Notes: generated from the letters alone by a model not told the origin. Shown: positions 27,301-34,858, counted from the first letter of the stretch. The stretch is 64,000 nt of DNA from Ruminiclostridium cellobioparum DSM 1351 = ATCC 15832 (GCF_000621505.1 NZ_JHYD01000030.1:45980-109979), one strand, 5' to 3'. Program-made: numbers and translations.

Positions 27301-28934
27301 TTGGAAGAAGCATAGTTGTTGCTTATGACTGGAGCGGGTGTAACTGTGGTGATGTTACGTCCAATCACTCTGCCCGCTTGGTTAGCAGTAACCGAGCTGT
27401 TCATGGCGGCACAGCCAGTGGTTCGAGAATTTTTACTTGCCACTCCCACAATGCCACCTGCACCTTTTGCAATCGCGTCTGTGCCTGCGGTCATCGTTCC
27501 TGTAGTATAACAATTTTCGATTACGCCGAATGAAGTTCCGGCAATTCCACCGGCTTTTTGGTCACAGGATACAGTCGCCGTGCTAATGCAATTGCGAACG
27601 GTACTTGTGGCACCACTGCTGTTAAAGCTCCCTACAATTCCGCCGGCACCCCCTGAACCATTAGGTAACGCAATGATGCCGCTGACAATACAGCTTTCGA
27701 TTGTGGCATTATTTGAAATCGATCCGGCAATCCCGCCTGTAGCAGATGCATTTGATGAGATATTGATATTCACGTTATCAAGCTTGAGGTTTTGTACAGA
27801 TCCGCCATCCACTGTGCCAAATAAGCCGATGTAATCTGAGCAGTATGAGATGCTCAACCCAGTAATGGTACTTCCATCGCCATTAAAAGTTCCCTTAAAG
27901 GGATAAGAGGATGTTCCTATAGGTATCCAGCCGTCACCACTTTGATAAGCAGACAGATCAACATCATTAGTCAAAGTAATTGTTTTCCCTGCAAAACCCT
28001 CCGCTACAGTTGCATTTGATAAAAGCAGCGACACTCCTGCAAGCTGGTCAGCAGTGTTGATCGTGTATGATGCAGCTCCCGGAGTATACCAGCTTGTGTT
28101 CGGCGTTCCCGCCGACAAAGTCCCCCGCGCCAGCATAAGCGTTTCTACCGGCAGCGTCTGTACCTCGGAAAGCAAGCCTTCCGCATTCTCCGCCACCAGA
28201 TAGGCGGTATACTGCTTCTCCGTGCTCAACTCGGCAATGAGGGAAACAGCGATTGCCGAACCGGAGGTAACTGTGCCGCTTGCCTTTGCCACCCCTGCGC
28301 TCTGCGCTTTCAAGGCTGCCGCATCGGGGGCGGCTGTCTCCGTCTCATCAACCATGCAGTAGTAAGACCCATCCTGATCGGCCTCAAAGGTCAGGTCCGC
28401 GCCCTCCGCCGTAAGCTGTGCCGTAAGAAAAGAAACGGTTGGCGCGACTTGGACGCTCCTGGTCGTAAAGCCTGCTGATGCAATGGAGGAAACCGATTCA
28501 CCCCCGGCTGTGCGGTCAGGGCTTTCCGCATCTGAGTCCGTGGCAACAGAATCCCCCGGCAGAGCGTTTTCCGTTACCACAATTCCGTATGCCATATAGG
28601 CTGTGCCGCTCAAAAGATCTTTCGCATCCACTGTGACCGGCGTAGCTGCGGATATTGCTGCCGATTCGGCATTTTTTATGGCTTCCGCATCCGGCTCGTT
28701 CTTTGATGCTTCCTGTATCAGATAGTAGACCGTGCCGTCCTGATCTGCGGTAAGTTCCAGAGCGGCGCCGTTGTCCGTGACGCCGCTTATCTCAATGGTC
28801 AGAGCAGGCTTTGATGTACCACTGTCCTGTATTTTGGATTCCCCTTCCGCCGCAAAAGCAGCGGAGGGGAGCAGCCCAAACGATAATGCAAATGTCAGGA
28901 CAAGGGATATGGTTTTATTAAATACTTGTTTCAT
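21303..28934 (-). CDS. Giant modular surface protein with SLH domains and cell-wall-binding repeats
   Basis: A 2,543-residue exported protein. The signal peptide (KTISLVLTFALSFGLLPSAA, cut near AFA-AEG) is followed by two related modules containing ADQDGT/S-YY, then GLUG-like repeats with GGIAGS and GGIVGS. Next come Ig/Fn3-like modules (PLSYQWYQN, VSYQWYVR, LSYQWKRDD), repeated units ending ITVTVTAANCDGSVTS, MBG-type domains and a divergent InlB-type repeat (GYTFTGWSGADVTF). After a low-complexity Gly/Pro stretch there are three SLH domains (FTDISTHWSKESIDYVVGRG, SFTDVKADSAFGPYIEWAYK, YADDSSIGSTYKTAVTAMQQ) and C-terminal choline-binding-like wall repeats (YYFNSDGSLAKDTKVDG). The start at 28934 has AGGAGGG ten bases upstream. 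It is probably an adhesin or matrix protein. Carrying two anchoring systems is unusual. Confidence 0.9.
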   Translation of the reverse strand: MKQVFNKTISLVLTFALSFGLLPSAAFAAEGESKIQDSGTSKPALTIEISGVTDNGAALELTADQDGTVYYLIQEASKNEPDAEAIKNAESAAISAATPVTVDAKDLLSGTAYMAYGIVVTENALPGDSVATDSDAESPDRTAGGESVSSIASAGFTTRSVQVAPTVSFLTAQLTAEGADLTFEADQDGSYYCMVDETETAAPDAAALKAQSAGVAKASGTVTSGSAIAVSLIAELSTEKQYTAYLVAENAEGLLSEVQTLPVETLMLARGTLSAGTPNTSWYTPGAASYTINTADQLAGVSLLLSNATVAEGFAGKTITLTNDVDLSAYQSGDGWIPIGTSSYPFKGTFNGDGSTITGLSISYCSDYIGLFGTVDGGSVQNLKLDNVNINISSNASATGGIAGSISNNATIESCIVSGIIALPNGSGGAGGIVGSFNSSGATSTVRNCISTATVSCDQKAGGIAGTSFGVIENCYTTGTMTAGTDAIAKGAGGIVGVASKNSRTTGCAAMNSSVTANQAGRVIGRNITTVTPAPVISNNYASSNILVNGSVVSGGAADDVNGVPKNAADWLAAATWGSSGLNWDTDVWDIANGSLPSLKIFGAAPPASIIEITQQPESITNVLVGSISGSLSVAASVTPAGPLSYQWYQNTTDSNTGGTAVSGANGESFAIPTALTAGTYYYFCEVSAGSTSVRSNAARVNVSAVADKTAPTPGGAGAIQLESAASATPIVKLTWTKATDNLSAQNKLKYFVYRSTSNNIGTASECENNGILLNSGGTADIATHNLSNPEVDTTYYFNIVVQDESGNRAAYQPVLKNGIVFSTQPSGITVVQGFVSAALSAAATAEPSASVSYQWYVRTIDVYAVPSVDQISGATNPGYALPTTLTTGDYYYYCKASIDGGRIWAYSDKVKVTVLAEAATPTITGPTTMAVEEGYSATSTGTYAITGTHPTTVTQKSGDAKITWNDAEKRLDIAAGLAPGSYPVTLEAAHPSGKKGTLSFTLTVNPSPVTSVTIKTPPTKTSYKAGEVLDLTGLVVTLTKSVGDPEDVALANFSAKGITATPANGAVLAGGITAVTITTSNGKTASQPITVKYLQAAPGKPELQEKSATGVTLKTITGAQYRMDSGAWQDSPVFAGLLPNTVYNFYAYYPETGTHAASLVSDGLAVTTDMAALSGTVTISGTAKFGETLTADASLTATPNVALGALSYQWKRDDVNISGSTNKVYTLTVDDIGKSITVTVTAANCDGSVTSDATAPVAKLPQDAPSAPVLSNKTPVSVTLVSWAAMEYSKNGTTWQSSNSFTGLTPNTAYTFTMRLAATATHEASLSSPPLTVTTNKAALSGTLTTAGIAKYGSTIFANVSALSTTPAGADMGSLTYEWLRNDITISGVSGNSYTLTAEDIGKTISVTVSAANCDGSVTSAPTAAVEKESGPLAPSVTFSFDGANANRLMGATALMEYSLNGGTSWADCAADMELTAASITTSGIKVRVKGTATHLEGAVQTIAITKAAAPTGIGKTNETFVGNDGTLTGVSSLMEYKLSTATGYTAISGSTVTGLAAGTYHVRIKATGTVLASDNQELTIAAFVKSTPAASDLTYSLTAVNYDGNAKPLSVTAASGKNLGAITVKYDGSTTAPTNAGAYAVTVDIAGNAEYNTVIGLSLGNYTVNKIAYTGTKTLSVSVPTSGQTGATVTLPALPAGASYGVPVPFGSLVTDPPSIDGVTLTYVAHPSVSGNVSHIKIPVRGATNYNDYDITVTVTSTEKTPQAISYASTAIAKTYGDARFVNPLTQTTVNGLVTYASDDLTVATVNPATGEVSIVGAGSAVITATAAETSTHTKAEASYTVSVTKKALTLKADDKSMTKGAGLPIFTYTTAGLINGDTVTTAPTMSTATDGMAVGTFEITISGGVVTNAASYDITYIKGTLTVADRLFTATVTNGTGGGSYAEGATVTITANDRSGYTFTGWSGADVTFADTAAKTTTFTMPAKAVTVTANYRQNSSGGGSPSGGGFTPPATPQTKPNQPTAGTAPVTAVAGTNGTASASIPDKAITDAISKAQADAKAQGNASNGISVELNVTMPQGATSLTTTLSQSALNSLVSAGVTSLTINGSPVKVTFDLKALQEIQKQSNGVINVSIAPQAKLSTAAKAIIGTRPVYDLTVGYGSGKTVSNFGGGTATISVPYTPAKGEAIGGLYAVYVDAKGNATRIAGSAYDANSRSIIFTTTHFSVYGVGYTAPSAKFTDISTHWSKESIDYVVGRGLLSGTSKTTFAPNTAMTRGMLVTALGRLAGVEVKAYTQSSFTDVKADSAFGPYIEWAYKKGIVQGIGNQQFAPDRAITREEIAVIFANFAKATGYKLPVIREASTYADDSSIGSTYKTAVTAMQQAGIMMGETNNKFNPKSNATRAEVSAMLHRYIKLTIDPATAQGWALDDDGQYMYYKDGKALTGTQTIDGVKYFFETTGVLKTGWVKDGGNWRYYSGNKAAVGWLDISDKRYYFTKNGLMVSGKWLQIDGKWYYFNSDGSLAKDTKVDGYEVDKNGVRKTK

Positions 28935-28986
28935 CGCTTTGATCCCTCCTGTCATCTTCCTGCTCTGCAAGAAGAAGTGTTTGTAC

Positions 28987-29517
28987 CTATGGGCGAGGCG
29001 GATAAAGCCCATTAAGGCAAATGATGTAGTTCAGCGCCAGATACGGCTGGACATTTGGGTGCGCAGCATTTTGTCCTGCTATACCTGTTGGTGCTATAGA
29101 AGAATTTGCTGCAGCGGTCGTGTAAAGCTTGCAGACTTCCCCCGTATCCTCAGTCACTGCTTGCGATAAAACGGCGGTTGCACTGGGGGTACTTATCCCT
29201 GCCGGATTCGTGTTGGCAGGAATAGAGTGGTTGTGAGCCGGCAACTGGTTTGCGGAAAGTGCTACCGTTTCTACACCTCCGGCTTGACCCAACTGATAGT
29301 TGGAGGTTCCGGCACCCTGACCAACTCCAATAATGACTCTTCCTGCAAGGTTGGGGAGCGCAAATGTCGTTGTGCCGTTACCGCCGTAGGTGGTTCCGAG
29401 AAGTGAGAAAAGCGCCTGATGCTGTGAGATGTTTAGCGTTTGTCCCTGGCAAAGTGCCCATCCTTCCGGTGCCCATGCTATTGGCCATGCCATGATTGTT
29501 CCGATAAATGCTTCCAT
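28987..29517 (-). CDS. Phage tail-collar (MdpB-type) domain protein
   Basis: A 176-residue protein with an N-terminal tail-collar domain (FIGTIMAWPIAWAPEGWALC, then QGQTLNISQHQALFSLLGTT and TFALPNLAGRVIIGVGQG). The C-terminal part resembles microcystin-dependent-type proteins (AHPNVQPYLALNYIICL). No signal peptide. It lies 52 bases upstream of the giant surface-protein gene, same strand, so the two are probably co-transcribed. No other phage gene is nearby, so this is a stand-alone collar protein and not part of a prophage. Its role with the surface protein is unknown. AGAGATGA precedes the ATG. Confidence 0.85.
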   Translation of the reverse strand: MEAFIGTIMAWPIAWAPEGWALCQGQTLNISQHQALFSLLGTTYGGNGTTTFALPNLAGRVIIGVGQGAGTSNYQLGQAGGVETVALSANQLPAHNHSIPANTNPAGISTPSATAVLSQAVTEDTGEVCKLYTTAAANSSIAPTGIAGQNAAHPNVQPYLALNYIICLNGLYPPRP

Positions 29518-29768
29518 TGTTCATCTCTCCTTATAAAATAAAATTTTGATCCTCTTGCCAACCACCATTCTCCCGAATGATCCGATGATGTTTAGTTGGT
29601 TGTGTTACGCGTCAGTTCGTGTTAGAATAGTTATAATGACCGAGGTTAGTATCTGCTTATATTATACTGCGAACGGTTTGAAAATGCAATAAAAAGGAGC
29701 TCATGATTAGCTGCAACTTTTCCATGAACTTCCTTGATAATGCGTGAAAATATAATGAGGAGAAACCC

Positions 29769-30389
29769 ATGATAGAGAAAAAGCCCAACCTCAAAAAACT
29801 GCAGGGTCTGCAAACTAAGAAAAACCTGTACGAAAGCGCCCGAAAGCTACTTACAACGAGAGAAATTTCCGATGTCAGCGTGGAGGATATCACTCGTAGT
29901 GCCGGGGTGAGCAAGGGGACATTTTTTGTGCATTATCCGTCCAAGGATGCGCTGATCGTCGCACTTCTCGCTGATGAGACAGCTAGAGTAGATTTGGACT
30001 ATAAAGGCTTTCTGGAGTCCTTATCTGCGGATATGTCCGCTTCCGGCATTATGTTAGCTTTTACCGAAAAAATCGCTACTGTGATTACAGATACCATCGG
30101 TTATGATACGATGAAAGTGGTCTATCAGATACAACTTACAAAAACCGTCCCGATGGAAACGGTTATGGGCTATAGCCGCAAACTGTACGCGATGTTCAGT
30201 GAATTGTTGGAACAGGGTATCCGGCAAGGCGAGTTCCAAACTGCACTGCCGCTGGATACCCTGTCCAGACATTTTGTAATGGCGATTCGGGGAATCTGCT
30301 ACGAGTGGTGCATCCGCTATCCTGACTTTGATTTAAAGGAGCAGGCGGTGGCGCATATGAAGCTATTGCTGAAGGGGATTATGTCGTAG
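29769..30389 (+). CDS. TetR/AcrR family transcriptional regulator
   Basis: A 206-residue regulator. The N-terminal helix-turn-helix (about 12-60: SVEDITRSAGVSKGTFFVHY, then PSKDALI) is typical of TetR. The C-terminal half is a helical ligand-binding and dimerisation region. GAGGAG precedes the ATG. It is transcribed divergently from the collar/surface-protein genes across a 251-base spacer, so it is the natural candidate to repress them. No clear operator palindrome was seen; the spacer contains a short ACGCG-N6-CGTGT match and little else. Ligand unknown. Confidence 0.9.
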   Translation: MIEKKPNLKKLQGLQTKKNLYESARKLLTTREISDVSVEDITRSAGVSKGTFFVHYPSKDALIVALLADETARVDLDYKGFLESLSADMSASGIMLAFTEKIATVITDTIGYDTMKVVYQIQLTKTVPMETVMGYSRKLYAMFSELLEQGIRQGEFQTALPLDTLSRHFVMAIRGICYEWCIRYPDFDLKEQAVAHMKLLLKGIMS

Positions 30390-30399
30390 AGAGAGAAAA

Positions 30400-30423
30400 C
30401 GCGGTAGGGATATTCCTACCGCG
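30400..30423. terminator. Terminator between tetR-like gene and small convergent gene
   Basis: A perfect stem CGCGGTAGG/CCTACCGCG. On the minus strand it is followed by TTTTCTCTC, suiting termination after the small gene at 30435. It lies just after the TetR stop codon on the other strand. Confidence 0.7.
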
Positions 30424-30434
30424 CCTCTGTGTTG

Positions 30435-30596
30435 CTATTCATCATCCTCCGGCTTTTTCGGTTCCAACACCCGAATATCTGGCTCCGGCGAAGCCATATA
30501 CATCTCCTCGGTGTCCTGCTGTGCCTTTTGCAAAATGGCGATGGCATCAGTCGCTGAGTTAAACAATCGCCTATACATTGCAGCATAGTCAGCCAA
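30435..30596 (-). CDS. Small conserved element protein (53 aa, TTG start)
   Basis: A 53-residue protein read from a TTG at 30596 with GGGAGGG seven bases upstream. It begins LADYAAMYRRLFNSATDAI (first residue Met in vivo) and continues through QQDTEEMY to an acidic end, EPKKPEDDE. Very similar short proteins of the MADYKEMY type are common on clostridial mobilizable elements. I recognise the pattern but know no function. It ends at a good terminator hairpin. A longer open frame on the same strand overlapping it has atypical composition and is probably not coding. Confidence 0.7.
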   Translation of the reverse strand: MADYAAMYRRLFNSATDAIAILQKAQQDTEEMYMASPEPDIRVLEPKKPEDDE

Positions 30597-30710
30597 AATA
30601 ATTCCCTCCCCTCACAAGTTTGCTTGATGTTAGCGTCCTTCGGAAAGGATTGCAAGAGGGTGAAATCACATTGTTTCAAATTGTTTTCAGCCGAGCTTTA
30701 TGCAGTTATG

Positions 30711-31781
30711 CTAATCTATCTTTATCCGCTCCAGCAACTCCTCGCCGCTGATTTCACCGGCCTTGTATTCCCTGCGGGCTTTGGCGGCAATCTCAGCCCA
30801 CGCCTTGAATTGTTCCTCGGTCAGTTTGTTGGTCTGGCGGCCGCTGTCCAAGGCATCCATGCGGTAATACCGGGAGTACATACGGTTGTAAATCGTCTGG
30901 AATTCCTGCAGGCAGGGTTGATCCTCGATATCTTTATTGAACTTCTGTTTTGCTCCAATCTGCTTGCAGGTGCGCTTACCCTTGTAAATTCTATCGCAGT
31001 AATCCCGCTTACGCTTGTCCGCAAGAACGAAGTACCGGTCGCACAAGGCGCAGCGCTTGATGCGGATACCCCGTTTGATCATCTCCATAAACTCAAGGTA
31101 AAGCATTTCCTCCAGGCTCTGAATGGCGAAATACTGCCACATGCTGACGGCATGCCCGCTGTCCCGATGAATATTTTGAAGGACTTTTTTTGTGTCGGCC
31201 GCCGCGGGATCATCAAACCGGATCAGCTTGCTTGTGTCGAACTTCCCGTTTGCAATCGGCGCAATCCCATACATGGAACGCAAAATGTGCTGGGCAAAAT
31301 TCGGCTGCAGATTGCAGTACATCACATACCGTTCGGAAAGCGTCTGCTTTGTCAGCACCTGTGTGCTCAGGCAGAACTCCAGTGCCTCATTGTATCCCTT
31401 CTGCAAGTCAAAATAGTAATGAAAAACGAAAAGCAAGTAATCAATCTGTTCTTCCTTGGATTTTTCGGACGCCCGGAGTGTCCGTACCACTTCACTGTTT
31501 ATGAAAAAGTGCGCATAGCTGTGCTTCTCTTTCAGCAAGTCAACCGCTTCATAAAATCCCGCCTGAATATCTTTAAAGTGGGCATTGGAAATCACCATGG
31601 TTTCCAGTGCCTGTATTTTATTCTGCACCTCGGAAAAATCAAGCTCGCAGAAATCCACAATGCCGGTTCCGATATCGCCAATCTGTTGAAAGGTGGAATG
31701 CTCGGCGTCGTGCAGGAAAAACACGTTGAGCTTATTTGTGCTGTCGGTAAAAACCCTGGCAAAAGGATAGGTAATCTCCAT
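30711..31781 (-). CDS. DUF6076-like protein with C-terminal zinc-finger-like motif
   Basis: A 356-residue soluble protein, largely helical. A cysteine cluster in the C-terminal third (RCALCDRYFVLADKRKRDYC, then KGKRTCKQIG) looks like a treble-clef zinc-binding site. The segment SLEEMLYLEFMEMIKRGI precedes it. This architecture matches DUF6076 proteins of clostridial mobile elements. A nucleic-acid-related role is possible but not shown. It is divergent from the RepA-like gene. The 118-base spacer has an inverted repeat GAATGGA/TCCATTC (31800-31834) that could regulate either gene. Confidence 0.65.
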   Translation of the reverse strand: MEITYPFARVFTDSTNKLNVFFLHDAEHSTFQQIGDIGTGIVDFCELDFSEVQNKIQALETMVISNAHFKDIQAGFYEAVDLLKEKHSYAHFFINSEVVRTLRASEKSKEEQIDYLLFVFHYYFDLQKGYNEALEFCLSTQVLTKQTLSERYVMYCNLQPNFAQHILRSMYGIAPIANGKFDTSKLIRFDDPAAADTKKVLQNIHRDSGHAVSMWQYFAIQSLEEMLYLEFMEMIKRGIRIKRCALCDRYFVLADKRKRDYCDRIYKGKRTCKQIGAKQKFNKDIEDQPCLQEFQTIYNRMYSRYYRMDALDSGRQTNKLTEEQFKAWAEIAAKARREYKAGEISGEELLERIKID

Positions 31782-31899
31782 GTCACACCTCTAAGCAAAG
31801 AATGGATTTATAAAAAATAAAATTCTTTCCATTCACGATATAAGGATACCACAATCTTTTCTACAATGAAAGCAGCAAAAAGAAAAGAGGTGATATGGC

Positions 31900-33012
31900 A
31901 TGAAAAATAAGTTAGAAACCATGGATGCGGAAACCCTGATGACCACACCCATGGATCCGCTCAGGTTTATTGTAGGCGGACTCATCCCGCAGGGTCTGCA
32001 TATCCTTGCAGGCGCTCCGAAAATCGGAAAGAGCTGGCTGGCTCTCTGGATTTGTCTCCAAGCGGCAAAGGGAGAACCGGTGTGGGGCTTTGAAACCCGA
32101 AAATGCGAGGTACTCTATCTCTGCTTGGAGGACAGCTTTGCCAGAATCCAAAGCAGGCTGTTTGAAATTACCGATGAGGCCCCGGCCAATTTACACTTTG
32201 CAATTATGAGCGATGCCATCGGAAATGGTCTTGAGGTTCAGATTGAAAATTTTCTGAAGGAGCATACCGGCACGGGACTCATCGTCATCGACACTCTGCA
32301 AAAGGTTCGCAAAACAGTTTCCTCAAATGCCAATCCCTATGCTACTGACTACGACGACATCAATGCCCTCAAGCAGATTGCGGATAAGCATAAGCTTGCC
32401 ATGGTTCTGGTTCATCACCTGAGAAAAAGTGCTGACAGCGATCCGCTGAATATGATCTCCGGCACCACAGGAATCGCGGGAGGCGCAGACAGCAGCTTTA
32501 TCTTGCAGAAGGACAAGCGGACCGAAAACACCGCAGCCCTTCTCTGCACCGGCAGGGATATCGAAAGCCGGGAATTGTTTTTGGGGTTCAACAAAGATAC
32601 TTTCCTCTGGGAACTGCTTCAACCGATTGAAACGGCAGAGCAAAAAGTGGACGAGGTGATTTTTCTTCTCTCTGACTTTATGAAATCGGTGGTTGTGTTC
32701 ACCGGTACCGCTACCGAGCTTGCGGAGCGGCTCAAGCTGTTTGGCGCAGCGGAATATCTCCCGGCGGTGCTGAAGAAGAAAATTATGAAGCATATGGATT
32801 TTCTGCAAAAGAACAAAATTGCCTATTCCGATCAGCGCAGCTTTGAACGGCGGGAGTTTACCCTCCGTTATGACGGCAATGACGGCATGACGGCAGAACA
32901 CGCCCCCACAGATTTGCCGTCTTTGCCGTCACAGCCGTCAGCGGAGGAAATATTGCCCCACGTTGCCCCCTGTCCGCCCCTGTGCGAGCCTTTGCGGAGC
33001 GGGGCGGGATAA
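31900..33012 (+). CDS. RepA-like AAA ATPase (replicative helicase type)
   Basis: A 370-residue RecA-fold ATPase. Walker A is GAPKIGKSW, Walker B is TGLIVIDTLQ, and the sensor segment is LAMVLVHHLRK. The C-terminal third (about 245-370) is a helical, probably DNA-binding region with a Pro-rich tail. The architecture matches the RepA/AAA_25 helicases found with MobC and relaxase on Firmicute mobilizable elements. It probably assists plasmid-like replication of the excised circle or mobilisation. GAGGTG lies upstream of the ATG. First gene of the rightward mobilisation unit. Confidence 0.82.
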   Translation: MKNKLETMDAETLMTTPMDPLRFIVGGLIPQGLHILAGAPKIGKSWLALWICLQAAKGEPVWGFETRKCEVLYLCLEDSFARIQSRLFEITDEAPANLHFAIMSDAIGNGLEVQIENFLKEHTGTGLIVIDTLQKVRKTVSSNANPYATDYDDINALKQIADKHKLAMVLVHHLRKSADSDPLNMISGTTGIAGGADSSFILQKDKRTENTAALLCTGRDIESRELFLGFNKDTFLWELLQPIETAEQKVDEVIFLLSDFMKSVVVFTGTATELAERLKLFGAAEYLPAVLKKKIMKHMDFLQKNKIAYSDQRSFERREFTLRYDGNDGMTAEHAPTDLPSLPSQPSAEEILPHVAPCPPLCEPLRSGAG

Positions 33013-33113
33013 CTGCACCAATGCGGAGAAATCCGGCGATTTGGGCGGGTGTGGGGAGCGGTTTCAAATTTATCTGACGGGCTGGATGAAATGAAGGGAC
33101 TGCGGTACGAAAA

Positions 33114-33160
33114 CCCTCCCGTTGGGAGGGGCAAGCATAGCGTTCGGCTGTACGCCGACC
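33114..33160 (+). promoter_or_regulatory. Candidate origin of transfer (oriT)
   Basis: The 205-base gap before mobC contains a perfect CCCTCCC-GTT-GGGAGGG hairpin (33114-33130), then GCAAGCATAGCG, then a second hairpin (TCGGC-N5-GCCGA, about 33144-33158). A hairpin beside a unique nick-type sequence directly upstream of MobC and relaxase genes is the usual oriT layout. The nick base is not identifiable by eye. Confidence 0.5.
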
Positions 33161-33217
33161 GCATAAGAAGCGGGGCGCTGCCCCACACCCCGTGAGACGA
33201 AGGGAGCGAATAAGCAT

Positions 33218-33520
33218 ATGAAAAGTGAACGATTCAACATCCGGATGACGGCGCAGGAAAAGGCTGCGATCATGAATAGGGCAAAACGGGCAGGACGGAC
33301 AACCTCGGAATTTATGATCGATACGGCGCTGAACCGGAGGATCATTGTAATCGACAGCCTGCCGGAAATGGTGCGGGAGCTGAAAGCCCTCGGCAGAAAC
33401 CTCAACCGGCTGACTATTCTCTGCAACATGGGAAAGGTGCAGGCTGTCAAGCTGGACGAGTTTGAGGAAACTCTTGCGAACGTCCACAGCCAGCTTCGCA
33501 AGCTGACGGAGGTGCTGTGA
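33218..33520 (+). CDS. mobC: MobC-like relaxosome accessory protein
   Basis: A 100-residue protein. The N-terminal ribbon-helix-helix-like segment (RFNIRMTAQEKAAIMNRAKR) and the signature GRNLNRLTILCNMGKVQ mark the bacterial mobilisation protein MobC family, which binds oriT and helps the relaxase nick. AAGGGAGCG precedes the ATG. The stop overlaps the relaxase start by one base (TGATG), so the two are coupled. The candidate oriT is directly upstream. Confidence 0.88.
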   Translation: MKSERFNIRMTAQEKAAIMNRAKRAGRTTSEFMIDTALNRRIIVIDSLPEMVRELKALGRNLNRLTILCNMGKVQAVKLDEFEETLANVHSQLRKLTEVL

Positions 33521-34539
33521 TGGCTACCTTTACCCCAATCAAGAATCAGAAACAGACCAAAGGGGCGCTGCTGGGGACCATGCTCTATGCCGTCAATGCG
33601 AAGAAAACCACCTATGAAGGGCAAAGCTTGGTATCCGGTTTTAACTGCAGCGCCTACACCGCTTATCTCGAAATGATGACCACCAAGCAGCAATACCGGA
33701 AAACGGATAAGCAGCAATTCTTCCAGTTCGTCCAGTCCTTCCCCGAGGACACCGGCCTGACGCCCCAGGAGGTTCACCAAATCGGCATGGAGCTTGCCGC
33801 CCGTCAGTTCCCCGACTACGAGGTTTTGGTGGCCACCCACTGCGACACAGACAATCTCCACAACCACCTTCTGGTCAACTCGGTCAGCTTTAAAACCGGC
33901 AAAAAGCTGCACCAGAATCACGATGACCTGGTACAGCACCGCCGGGTCAACGATGAAATCTGCATGGCCCACGGCCAGCCCGTGCTGGAGAGTTATCATA
34001 AAGGTCAGAAGAAAAAGCGGGCGCTGGCCGGAGAATACCGTGCCGCTGAGCGGGGCGAGAGCTGGAAGTTTACCCTCATCAGAGCCATCGAGGACGCCCT
34101 GCTGTACAGCCCCGACCGGGAGAGCTTCATTCAGAACATGGAGTATGAGGGCTACAAGGTGCAGTGGAGCGACACCCGGAAATACATTACCTACATCTGC
34201 CCGAACGGCATGAAATGCCGGGACAACAAGCTCCACGATGACACCTACCTCAAGGGAAATCTGGAGAAACTGTTTGCCTATCGCGCCGAGCATGGCTTTA
34301 CTCCGCTGACCCCGGAGCCGCCCGAAGGCTGGCTGGGGCAAGTGGAAAAGGCTGATCCCCTTGCTGAAGATTTGATTTCCCTCGGCAAAAATGTAGAGAA
34401 GATGGGTGATGTACCGTCTCCGCTTACGCCGCATTCATGGACGGACAGCAAGCAGAAGCAGCGGGAGGCCCGCAAAAAGCTGGCCCAGGGACACAAGCTC
34501 CAAAGCGAGCAGGAACAGGAAATGGATCTGACGATGTAG
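33520..34539 (+). CDS. Relaxase/mobilization nuclease (MOBP-type)
   Basis: A 339-residue relaxase that nicks oriT and carries the strand during transfer. The metal-binding histidine motif is THCDTDNLHNHLLVNSVSF (the three-His motif of Relaxase PF03432). The N-terminal tyrosine expected for catalysis is probably Tyr22, in MLYAVNAKKT. It is shorter than many relaxases: the C-terminal extension is only about 130 residues. It starts at the ATG overlapping the MobC stop codon. Part of the RepA-MobC-relaxase unit. Confidence 0.88.
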   Translation: MATFTPIKNQKQTKGALLGTMLYAVNAKKTTYEGQSLVSGFNCSAYTAYLEMMTTKQQYRKTDKQQFFQFVQSFPEDTGLTPQEVHQIGMELAARQFPDYEVLVATHCDTDNLHNHLLVNSVSFKTGKKLHQNHDDLVQHRRVNDEICMAHGQPVLESYHKGQKKKRALAGEYRAAERGESWKFTLIRAIEDALLYSPDRESFIQNMEYEGYKVQWSDTRKYITYICPNGMKCRDNKLHDDTYLKGNLEKLFAYRAEHGFTPLTPEPPEGWLGQVEKADPLAEDLISLGKNVEKMGDVPSPLTPHSWTDSKQKQREARKKLAQGHKLQSEQEQEMDLTM

Positions 34540-34564
34540 TCCCCTGCGGGGAGAAAGGAAAACC

Positions 34565-34858
34565 ATGGACAGAGAACAAAAAATTGGACAGCATTATCTG
34601 CAGACCGGCATACTCGGCGCCTATGAAACCGCCGAGGTTGTACACGAAGAAACAGAAAACGGAAAGACCGCACCCTGCTTTGAGGACGCACTGGTATGCT
34701 TCGATACCGACCAAACCACCGCTCAGAGAAGCATGGTTATTGAGGGCCGCCGCTTTCGGATTTGCTCCGTATTCCCGCCGCAGGCTGACAGTACCCCTAC
34801 CGACAGGCTGTTGAAAGTCATCGATGCTGAGCTGAAAAAGGAAGCACACACCGCTTGA
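34565..34858 (+). CDS. Small element protein upstream of recombinase (TnpW-like?)
   Basis: A 97-residue protein. The C-terminal half (VIEGRRFRICSVFPPQADST, then PTDRLLKVIDAELKK) resembles the short proteins encoded next to serine recombinases on Tn4451-type elements, several called TnpW. The N-terminal half (KIGQHYLQTGILGAYETAEV) is less familiar. GGAGAAAGG precedes the ATG. Position between relaxase and recombinase supports an element housekeeping role, but the function is unknown. Confidence 0.6.
   Translation: MDREQKIGQHYLQTGILGAYETAEVVHEETENGKTAPCFEDALVCFDTDQTTAQRSMVIEGRRFRICSVFPPQADSTPTDRLLKVIDAELKKEAHTA

Noticed and set aside
21303..29517. A prophage remnant around the tail-collar gene
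   Set aside because: No other phage structural, lysis or integrase gene is present; the recombinase belongs to a Tn4451-like mobilizable element with MobC and relaxase.
30624..31820. A 398-residue open frame on the plus strand opposite the DUF6076-like gene
   Set aside because: It lies wholly antisense to a recognisable gene, has no ribosome site and no family features; it is a frame shadow.
33070..34434. A 454-residue open frame on the minus strand opposite MobC and the relaxase
   Set aside because: The plus-strand genes have clear motifs, ribosome sites and coupling; the antisense frame is a by-product of their G+C-rich codon use.
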